Shown: piece after piece, positions 55,979-64,000 of the stretch | Position numbering within the stretch: the stretch's first letter is position 1 | How the letters are laid out: every line of letters starts with the position of its first letter | NCBI RefSeq assembly: GCF_029227915.1 | Contig: NC_079875.1 | Location: 26,918,001-26,982,000 of the forward strand | Direction of reading: 5' to 3' | DNA: 64,000 nt | Source of the DNA: Hydractinia symbiolongicarpus | Lineage: Eukaryota > Cnidaria > Hydrozoa > Anthoathecata > Hydractiniidae | The notes under the pieces: generated by a model | The model's input: the letters and a program-made list of their open reading frames with translations, nothing else | What the model was told of the DNA's origin: nothing | Databases searched by the model: none | Made by a program: the position numbers and the translations under genes

Positions 55979-57406
55979 TTATTTTTTGAAATAACGAAAA
56001 AAAAGAATTAAATGTTTAATCACCCTTTTGGGACGTGTGCTTGCGTTTACTACAGTCCTCAACTCTATGGTATTAAACACTGAGTCAGAAGAATCATTGT
56101 AAAAGGATTCCTCCAACAACGTGTCTAAATCCATAGAATTAGTATCCTGTGGTACATCCCTCAAAGAACAGGAAGCAAAATGCAAACACAGACCCTCAAG
56201 GTAATTATCTGGGGTCGGATTCCCATAAAAGCTTCCAAATTCGGGAATACATTGTAGCATGTTTGCCTTTATCCATTGAGGGTGGGTAAACGCAAACCTT
56301 GCTACACTGTAATGGGTTCTTAGACTATAAAGACAAGCACCCAGCTTCCCCAACACCTTCGCATATTCCACCACATAGGCATCTTTCTTGGTGAAAAATT
56401 ATACCAACTGCCTTATCGCATCACGTACATCTATTTTCGCACGTTTGTGTTTCGAATCGACAGTTTGTAATGCGTCTTGCACAGTATATAAGTACCGCAC
56501 AAAGGGTTTTAAATATTTCGTCTTCAATTTTCCCGCAATACGGCAAAAGCAGTTATATTGTTGTGGAGAGATGACGCTGTTTCTGATAATGCGACGCTTG
56601 GTCTACATAGGAACTCACAAGACTGAGTTTTTAAACGAGCTTTGAAAACGTCACCTGATAAGAAATAAGTCTTTAAGGAACTGTTTATGATATCTAAAAA
56701 ATATAATAGTAAAATGCATTTTAAAATCATATTTTAAACATCATTCCAATGCATAAAAATCAACATATAACGTTATTACAATCACAACTTACCCCACGGC
56801 GAGATTTTCTTTATATTTTCTGTTGGACCGTTTTTTGAAGGACGGAGCGTATCATCTAAATAAATGTAAAGTAATGTTTTAAAATGTCAATGATTCCATT
56901 ACATTTATATCATTATATCATGTACATAAAACACTTACTCTGACGCACTGCTATTTTTTGAAGACATGTTTGAAGAAAATTAAAATAAATGTTTTTTTGC
57001 CAACAACGACGCTTGTAGCACAGCACACGTAACTATACCGCATAATCTAATTTTCTGTTATTTTCAACTTTTTTATACAGTTTTTAAAGTAATATGCACG
57101 CTAAAATTTACTCTTGACTATGTTTAAAAATAAAAGATGATTATTTAGGGAAAATATAATCACGCCCTTAAATTTACTCTTAAGTAAAATTGAGGGTGAA
57201 GTAAAGAATTATTCATTTTTTACTTGCAAGTCTTGGATAAAAATACAACGTATTTCTGTTGTTTTTTTTTTCTTCTTCGTCTCTAGTAAATTTGAGTAAT
57301 CATGGTAATCATTCTAAATAACCACAGGTTCATATTTATTAGTGCGGTATATTATACAAAGTACAACCTACCTGGTCGTCCTACGAGCTGTTCGTGTTTG
57401 TCCAAT
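55979..57406 (-). pseudogene. Multi-exon unknown gene with micro-exons, frame-broken
   Basis: Minus-strand blocks with matching phases: 57372-57406 (35 bp, LDKHEQLVGRP, donor GTAGGT), 56939-56950 (12 bp, donor GTAAGT), 56793-56855 (63 bp, NDTLRPSKNGPTENIKKIS, donor GTAAGT) and a large last exon 55979-56693 (DIINSSLKTYFLSGDVFKAR ... SVARFAFTHPQWIKANML ... NYLEGLCLHFASCSL). The inner junctions are all phase 1. The last exon has a 1-base frameshift near 56530 and a TAA at 56399-56401. The family is not recognised. The 5' end is missing; the copia element starts 180 bp upstream and may have separated earlier exons. If the lesions are sequencing errors this could be a live gene. Confidence 0.5.
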
Positions 57407-57585
57407 CTAAATTGAAATATCATATAACAGCTGCACATAATTTTTACTTGATCAATACTTCTTACAAAATTACACTTACACAAGTGGAAGATACTTGCAC
57501 TTCACGCGTTCGTTGTTGCTTTTCAAATTGCTAAAATGGTTTTTCAGTTTGAATTTGCAACTTCCTGTTCTGTAAAAGTAGTACT

Positions 57586-57699
57586 TGTTAAATGATTCTT
57601 ACCTTGATGAGGTAACTTGAAGGCTTCACCAGTCTCTAATACTATTGTATTGGTTACTGAAAGATAACAACAGAATTAACACAAATCGCAATATCAACA
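57586..57699 (-). repeat. 3' LTR of copia element
   Basis: 114 bp, identical to 62372-62485 base for base as far as I can compare. Short for a copia LTR. Confidence 0.95.
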
Positions 57700-57833
57700 T
57701 TGCCACCAGTAACACAATTTTAAAGCCAACACAAGTAGAATATCAAATTGCATGCTGCAACTGTTTGTCATAGTCAACATGACAACCAAATTAAAATCAT
57801 CAAAAAAAACACAACGGTAATCACTACAATCAA

Positions 57834-58403
57834 TTATTGTAGAGATATTTTGGATGTCTCCAAAACCTCAAGCAACTTGTTTGGAGACGCTCCATGTTTT
57901 GTCAAGCAGTCGGCTAATTGGTGTTTTCCTTCAACCCACTTGACAGTAATCTCATCTTGTTCCACCATCTGCCTCAATCTGGCTATATCAACTCGCAATC
58001 TCAAATCCTTTGTGGCATTTGTCGTTTTCAAGGTTTCAAATAATGACTTGTTGTCGATAATACAAGTGATCTTTGGAACCTTCGTCAACTTGCAGATTTG
58101 CTGTATGACATTGGCCAAATAAAAACTAGCATCAGCTCCTTCACTCAGAGCAAGTGTTTCCGAAGCAATTGGGCTTTTGGTTACCCTTTGTAGTTTTTTT
58201 GATTGCCAGCAGATTGGTATAACTTCGCTCAGGTGTTTCACAAATATGATGAATGCACCTTGTGATGATCCACACTTCAAACTGGCATGAGTTGCATCTG
58301 TGTAGCAAATAATTTCACAATTTTTCATATTTGCAATTTTGGCAATGGTTATTGCAACATGCTTGCTCTTAATTTTTCGAATAATCTTGTTGGCATCTTT
58401 CAA
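57834..58403 (-). pseudogene. Copia RNase H domain
   Basis: IICYTDATHASLKCGSSQGA (first Asp), SPIASETLALSEGADASFYL (Glu), KITCIIDNKSLFETL (Asp) and VKWVEGKHQLADCLTKHGAS form the copia-type RNase H1 signature set. It is in the same frame as the RT ORF, separated from it only by a TAA at 58419-58421, so in the ancestral element both were one polyprotein. Confidence 0.9.
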
Positions 58404-58418
58404 ATTTTGAACTGTAGG

Positions 58419-60632
58419 TTACTTGCCATAATTAGACGTTTGGCAACTATCATAAGCCACATCAGGGCGGGTTTGTCCGGCCACCCAAGCAATTTGCCCA
58501 CTCAACGATCTCAGCATGGTCTTTTCCTTGCTAGCCAATTTTCGTTCATTGTTAACATCATTTTCAATATTAACAGTTATCAAAGACTCTATATAGCTCA
58601 CTTGATTAATCTTAATTTTGCTTTTAAATTGATCCACATTTAATCCTAGATACTTGAAGGTTGAGCTTGATTGCGTACTGATTTTGAACGTTTCGAAAAG
58701 TTTAGCAATAACTTCTTTGTGGAAAGCTGGACTACCACCATACACAAAGTCATCAACATGGCAAACAAGAATTCCAGTGATTTGCTTGACTCTATACCAG
58801 TAAAACACAGCAGGGTCGTAGGTACACATTTCACCACCAAGTTTCAACATTTCACTTCTCACTCGTTTGTACCATGCTCTAGATGCATCGTTTAACCCAT
58901 ACAAACATCTCTTTAGTTTCCACACTGTTCCCAATGACAATGTGTCTTTTGGTGGTTGTAGAAACAGTTCTCTTTCAATAGCATCTCCCTGAAGAAAAGC
59001 TGCAGTGATATCAAGTGAATTGATCTGCCAATCATTGCTAACTATGATAGCCATAGCAAGTCGAAGACTTTGTTTTCCACAAGTTGGAGAATCTGTTCTC
59101 AACGATTGTGAATTTTCTTCAAAGCCTCTAGCCACCAATCTAGCTTTCACAACCCTTTTTTCACCTTTGAACTTCTCAGTTATGACCCATTTGCTTGATA
59201 CAGTTGTTTGACCAGTGTCTGGAACTTCTTCGAAGACATCATTTTCTTTTAAATTCTGCAATTCTCTCTCCTTCGCATCAACTACTTCCTGTGAAAACAT
59301 ATCGACATCACACATATAGACAGGGAATTCCGGATTTTCCAGCTCGACCCATTTGGACACATCATTCCAATTGATGCTTTTTGGCTTTCTATCACCATCA
59401 TTAGACACATTAACCCAATTTTTATAAGTGCCACTTCTTTTGGGTTGTGCTGAGAGAACTCTTGCACGATACCATCTTCCATTTAGATTGTATTTGATGT
59501 ATGATTTTGCTTTTGGTTTCGATTCAACTTTCTTGGATTCTGTAGATGGTCTTCTGAAAATGTCACTTGTACAACCACTACCTTCGTCTTCTTCAGTTTC
59601 ATTATTTTTATAAGTATCCCTGTTTTCCTCAACTTCATTTTCACTTGTGCCAGAATCTTCTTGGTCATTTTCGTCTACATTTCTAGCTTGTTCTTGATGA
59701 TATTGCTCTACATCTTCAGAATCATCATAAACATCTATCACATTCTTATCAGCTGTGTCATCATCATCATCATCATCATTATCATAATCATCACCACCAT
59801 CATCATCATCATCATCATTATCATCATTATCACAATCATTGACGCTATCGTTCATATCACACAACTTATTCAAATGGCTTTCCTTCCTCTTGACATGATC
59901 TGACTTGAATTCACTAACTTTACAATTTTGGCTATGTTTCATCAACTGACAGGGATGCACTCGGTAAAAGTTACCACCATGTCTGACAAGCACCATTTGA
60001 CTATCTTGTCCCAAAACCACACCTGGACCTTTCCAACCCTTGGTGTTTTTGCGCTTGTAGAAGACTTTTTCTCCATTCAAATACGTCTCATCAGAATATG
60101 TTCTAACATTATGTCTCAGCGCTCTTTTAATTCTCTCACTGGATTCTGCTTTAATGAAATTCTCCCTTGCCTTATGCAGAGCAGATAGATTTTTTCTCAC
60201 TATTTCACTTGACGTAGTTGGCTCCAATGCTGGTAAATGATCTGTCAGAATAGTGGGTGTGTTCACATTATGGCCAAATACCAATTGGTTTGGGCTGTAG
60301 CCACCATGATTCTGTAAAGAATTCTTTGCGCTGAGGGCCCATGCTAGTGCTACGTCTGGTTCACACTTCGTATCTTCAATTGTCTTGAACATGGTCTCTG
60401 CCAGAATTTTATTATGTCTTTCCACAATACCATTGCTGAAAGGAGATTCGCCTGCTGTTGTTTTTGTCTCAATATTGAGCTTTTCATTCATTTCTTGTAA
60501 AACCTCATTCGAGAATTCACCTAAACACTCTACTGACAATGACATCTTTATGTTTCGATTTGATAAGACATCCAGCAGAGTAACGAGTTGCAGCATCAAT
60601 GATATGTAAGATGTGTTGTTTATTATGTTCAT
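58419..60632 (-). pseudogene. Copia integrase C-terminal half and reverse transcriptase
   Basis: Begins in integrase: LGEFSNEVLQEMNEKLNIET, SPFSNGIVERHNKILAE (catalytic Glu), YSPNQLVFGHNVNTP. Then a long acidic linker encoded by a (TCA)n tract (59756-59838) and RT of the copia type (RVT_2): SSKWVITEKFKGEKRVVKAR, LVARGFEE, NSLDITAAFLQGD, WKLKRCLYGLNDASRAWYK, GILVCHVDDFVYGG (YVDD-like box with CHVDD), LRSLSGQIAWVAGQTRPDVA. RT is intact up to the stop at 58419. The start listed is the first in-frame Met; the real protein would be continuous with gag. Confidence 0.9.
59756..59838 (+). repeat. Imperfect (TCA)n microsatellite inside copia pol
   Basis: Encodes the Asp-rich linker (NDDDDDDGGDDYDNDDDD) between integrase and RT on the minus strand. 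The Ile/Thr-rich ORF on + is its antisense. Confidence 0.9.
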
Positions 60633-62172
60633 AAACCTTTAAATCCATACATATTACTTGATTAAAAGTGTTTGCCAGAGGTATACCCACAACTGGTCTA
60701 CTGTATGGCCTTTTATATTTGTGACATATTTCACAATCATTGCAACATTCTTCGATGCATGACAAAAATTCCTTGTCATACAAATTACTATCCTTTACAA
60801 GTTTGAGTAGCTTATCTTTGCCAGCATGAGCGAATTGGCGGTGCAGTTTCATAGCTTTCTTAATTTTCTCTGTCTTACTAATATTTTTCAAATTTTCTCC
60901 ATGTAGAATGATTTTTGTTCCTTTTTGAGCATCAAGATCACAATGTGTTAGTGGAAGACAATAGTGTCCTGTTGTGGTACATATTAAGTTAATTCTTTCC
61001 TTCCCAATAAGGGCCAAGTCACTGGTAAAATCTAACTTCATACTGAGAGACTTCATGGTACTACGACTAATCAGTAGTGGTATTTCAATCTCTACTATGT
61101 CAACAGACAATTTATACTTGTTGCCACCTAGAATAACTGGTATTATTAGATTTCTTGTAGCTTTCACTTCCTTTCTATCCCCAAATCTATATATAGAATC
61201 AGTACTATTTGAAACTACAGCATTTTTATCTGATTCAGAGAGAGTCCCAAGATATTCATCCATCCATTTCTCCCCAGCCACTGTCTTTGTACAGCCAGAA
61301 TCCAAGACACCTCTACCAAAGGATTCTCCAACAAGACAATATTGCCTTTGATCTGGAGAGGCTGCAAAAAGGGTGATATGGATCTCATTTACATCTTGTT
61401 TCTTTTCTGTAGGTCTATTGTTCCGTGATCTGAAACCTCTTTGCTCTTGATTTCTATGAGGACATTTATTAGCAAAATGTCTTGTTGAATCACATTCATG
61501 GCACCTCATGAGTTTCCCATCCTTATCAACAGGATTCATTCTTGAACGTGTATTCCTTGACAAGCTGTCCTTGGTATCAGCATGAAGATTTCCATATAAG
61601 CATTCTTGTTTCACAGGAAGAGCTCCCAAATGTGCAGCGTCTTCTGCTGTGTTCAGTTCTCCAAATATCTTCATGATTGTGTCCTTCATATTCTTATACT
61701 TGAGTTCTGCACAAGTTGTACGAGCCAGTTTTTCATTTTCTTCAGACATATTCGCAGCTGTGAGAAGAAAATATGCCCTGACAGCTTCAGGCAATGCCAT
61801 ATCATATTTGGATATCTTATTGTAAAGCTTCTCAAACTGCACAATAAAATCAGGAAATTTGTCTCCACTATTCCTCTTATAGTCATAAAACTCTTTAAAA
61901 GCAATAAATGCTCTTGTGCTTTCATCTTTCAAATATATTGAATCTAGCTTAGATAAAATCTTGTCCAAACCATCATCTGATCCCACTTCTGCAGGTTTCA
62001 GGTCGCGTACTGCCTCCCGTGCCCGACCAGTCAGTGACAGGTATACAGCTGGACCTTGCTTTTTCTTTGGTAGTTCTGTAAACATCTGCCAGATCTCCAA
62101 ATCGTTCTTCCAACTGCTATAGTCATCATCCTCTTTAAACGCTGGTGGAGCCTTCAATGTTGTTGTTGCCAT
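60517..62172 (-). pseudogene. Copia gag, protease and integrase N-terminal half
   Basis: ATG at 62172 starts MATTTLKAPPAFKEDDDYSS. Gag region (LEIWQMFTELPKKKQG, FKEFYDYKRNSGDKF), zinc knuckle CHECDSTRHFANKCPH (CxxCx4Hx4C-like), protease active site GRGVLDSGCTKTVAG, gag-pre-integrase zinc region (HRQFAHAGKDKLLKLV, CNDCEICHKYKR), then the integrase core with first catalytic Asp in NQVICMDLKVYE. The frame ends ..HKDVIVSRVFR-stop where the next segment should carry the second catalytic Asp. About 25 codons with that Asp are deleted and the reading shifts to the next frame (GEFSNEV). Confidence 0.92.
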
Positions 62173-62359
62173 TGTTCACAAACCACTTCACCAATTGGTT
62201 TGCACACACACGTGTCAACAAATAGCCAACAAAAGGGAAAGTTATCTTTCTTACCTCAAGGAACACATCCGGGTGTGTGCCCTCAATTGCTTTCTTTCAA
62301 CTCAAATGTCACTCGCACAATGATCATAAATACCAGGCCAGTTGATCTGTACCTTTTAA

Positions 62360-62370
62360 CTCTGCTACCA
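62360..62370 (-). promoter_or_regulatory. Copia primer-binding site (initiator tRNA-Met)
   Basis: On the minus strand TGGTAGCAGAG, one base after the 5' LTR end, complementary to the initiator methionine tRNA 3' end. Confidence 0.9.
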
Positions 62371-62371
62371 T

Positions 62372-62485
62372 TGTTAAATGATTCTTACCTTGATGAGGTA
62401 ACTTGAAGGCTTCACCAGTCTCTAATACTATTGTATTGGTTACTGAAAGATAACAACAGAATTAACACAAATCGCAATATCAACA
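62372..62485 (-). repeat. 5' LTR of copia element
   Basis: 114 bp, TG...CA ends, identical to the 3' LTR; presumed promoter region of the element. Confidence 0.95.
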
Positions 62486-62526
62486 GTACTATCCTTTTAT
62501 ACACTTTATTTCATGTAACATTTAAC

Positions 62527-63055
62527 TTACATCAAGCATAGACAAAAATGACTGTCTTCTTCTTTTATCGTTTGTGCTTGTGTTCTTGGAATCAGTTGTA
62601 CCGCTAGAATTGTTATATAATTATTCAAAGATGGAGTAGATTTAAAATCTTTCCACTCGGGTTTATCTGCCCCTCCAGCTTTTCCAGTATCGTCGAGATA
62701 AAAATGAACATTCGCTACCTTTAAATGCAGTGCAGCCAGATACATGCTCGCACCTTTACTCATCATATCATTTATGTTATTGTCAAATCTCTATTCGTCG
62801 TTTTCATCCTCTTGTACACCAGTGATCGCAATTGCAGCCTTTTTGTATTGCATACTGGTGGCTTTGTGACCATCCAATTTATTATTAAGTGGTAAAATGG
62901 CGTCATTAATGTTGGTGACCCTATCAAAAGGTAAATTTCGAAATCGGGTATTTTATAAACGATGGTAATTTTGATGTTACGACTTTCCAATTTGGGGCGA
63001 GTTTTGCTGCCAATTCGGAATAGGCCACACATGGCCTGTTTAGCCATTTACATGT
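62527..63055 (-). pseudogene. Frame-shifted unknown gene
   Basis: Minus-strand pieces in different frames: VAYSELAAKLAPNWKVVTSK (63030-62930), DRVTNINDAILPLNNKLDGH and QYKKAAIAITGVQEDEND (62935-62790), GASMYLAALHLKVANVHFYL and DDTGKAGGADKPEWKDF (62766-62527). The pieces line up as one protein with two breaks, ending in TAA at 62527. I do not recognise the family. It could be another element or the 5' part of the gene at 56-57 kb that the copia insertion separated. Confidence 0.4.
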
Positions 63056-63467
63056 AAACGTTTTTAACTTTTTTCTAAAGTCTCAATCCGTGGCCGTATT
63101 CGGTATAGTGGCTGGACCGTATGGCCTAATAAAATCCTTTGGGAAATGATCAAAAAATTACACAGCCCTTTTGGTACGACGAAGCAACATCTAAAAACAA
63201 GTAAAAATGTAAATGATGCAGTAAATGTTATAGTTAATGGCAACCTTTCATATAACTAATTTGTAAAAAACGCATTACCTTTAAATGTTTACGACGACCA
63301 ATATCAACCAAGTGGCTACTGACTTAGAATATTACACGCTGCTTTTATACTTTATTGGAATCCCTGGAGATATAAACATAGGGCGGATGTTTGGTGGAGG
63401 CATATAACATACATCACAGTAAATGTTCCGCACGGCCCCCGAGTCCTGAAACCCAAGCATATGCGTA
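63056..63467. other. No recognised feature
   Basis: AT-rich non-coding sequence. Confidence 0.4.
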
Positions 63468-63504
63468 TTAACCCTATTTGGCATGAGGGGGAGTGCCCGC
63501 GGCA
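63468..63504 (+). mobile_element. Possible left end of another piggyBac-like element
   Basis: TTAA at 63468-63471 followed by CCCTATTTGGCATGAGGGGG resembles the other piggyBac end (TTAA-CCCTTTACCTGCCTGGGGG). No matching right end is seen in the remaining ~500 bp, so the element would extend past the window. Confidence 0.4.
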
Positions 63505-63654
63505 TTTTCAAAATCTAATAACTTTTTAAATACTGGATGAAATTACCTGAAACTTTGTGACTTTTCCTGATTTTTATTGGACTTTCGGAAAAAAAAAATA
63601 TTTCCAAAAATTGTCCTGTTACTTTGTCCTTTTTGACAGGTGGTATTGTAGTGC

Positions 63655-63715
63655 TAATAATAAATGCTGCTAATAATAAATAATAAATAAGTGCTCATAA
63701 TAAATAATAAATGCT
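63655..63715 (+). repeat. AATAAT-rich microsatellite
   Basis: Repeated TAATAATAAATAATAAA blocks with two GTGCTCA/ATGCTGC interruptions. Confidence 0.7.
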
Positions 63716-64000
63716 TTTTAAACTAACCAGTTGTATGAATATGGGATTATATATGTGATAGTGACAAAAGTCATCATACAATATTGACATGCATGCTGTG
63801 TAATTTACAGACCGGAGTATTGGTACTTTACAGACCAGAATATTTTTAATTTCCTATTTCTCTATTTCTGTCGATGTCGATTTCATGTCGACGATAATAA
63901 ATATATAAATTTATTATAAACGTGTTAATCATAATTGCTGGACCTCTGCATCACGAGTCACCTGCTATTACTTGCTATCACAGTCACTTGTAGCATGCAG

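Larger units (their letters stand above)
57586..62485 (-). mobile_element. Young Ty1/copia retrotransposon
   Basis: A 4900-bp element on the minus strand with two identical 114-bp LTRs (TG...CA) and a perfect 5-bp target duplication GTACT at 57581-57585 and 62486-62490. Order from the 5' LTR: primer-binding site, gag, zinc knuckle, protease, integrase, RT, RNase H, the copia order. Coding lesions: a deletion plus frameshift in integrase and a TAA between RT and RNase H. Confidence 0.96.

Noticed and set aside
59661-59903. Ile/Thr-rich plus-strand ORF
   Set aside because: Antisense of the Asp-rich (TCA)n linker in copia pol.
1-64000. tRNA and rRNA genes
   Set aside because: No cloverleaf with matching A and B boxes and no conserved rRNA segment seen on either strand by eye; a covariance-model scan would be decisive.

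Overview
The window is AT-rich animal (metazoan) genomic DNA dominated by repeats and decayed transposons. I see no bacterial-style operons. Genes are split by short introns of about 78-95 bp with GT/AG ends, and most reading frames belong to mobile elements. The mix of elements (ISL2EU with a YqaJ partner, DIRS-like, CR1-like LINE with a 2A peptide, BEL/Pao, copia, piggyBac, a RAG1-N-terminal-like protein) fits an early-branching or marine invertebrate. A cnidarian, perhaps a hydrozoan, is my best guess from pattern recognition only.

Layout. 1-7076 is a tandem satellite array with higher-order repeats of 1000 bp and then 1176 bp. 7079-11246 is a nearly complete ISL2EU DNA transposon: THAP/DDE transposase on + and a SAP-SWIM-YqaJ nuclease on -. 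11.4-17.6 kb holds a minisatellite, a second block of the same satellite, and remnants of a LINE, a BEL/Pao gag and an L1/Tx1-like LINE. 17.8-20.8 kb is an internally deleted CR1-like LINE on the minus strand whose ORF starts with a 2A-like peptide and a zinc finger.

21.4-33.2 kb is the most unusual part. A minus-strand gene is built from 63-bp, phase-1 mini-exons that each encode a 21-residue repeat, followed by a 43-bp exon and a C2H2 zinc-finger exon. A non-autonomous piggyBac element sits in what would otherwise be a 91-bp intron of this gene. The mini-exon block is duplicated in tandem (868 bp). A 5534-bp stretch starting inside the piggyBac and covering the mini-exons, a LINE fragment and a DIRS 3' end is then repeated almost perfectly (22158-27691 and 27692-33225).

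33.2-44.1 kb holds two diverged copies of about 3 kb that begin in a DIRS tyrosine-recombinase gene, with a broken gene whose N-terminus resembles the RAG1 N-terminal zinc domain at 36.9-37.8 kb and a decayed DIRS element at 39.1-41.7 kb. 44-57.4 kb is sparse: a copia LTR/PBS/gag remnant, a LINE 3' end, a MITE with compound hairpin ends, degenerate tandem repeats, one terminal exon and an unknown multi-exon pseudogene. 57586-62485 is a young copia element on the minus strand (identical 114-bp LTRs, 5-bp GTACT target duplication, tRNA-iMet primer site) that has nevertheless lost part of its integrase. The last 1.5 kb carries a frame-shifted unknown gene and the likely end of another piggyBac-like element.

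The coding regions do not form one pathway. The only functional partnerships suggested are within elements: transposase plus YqaJ protein in the ISL2EU, and gag/protease/integrase/RT/RNase H in the copia.
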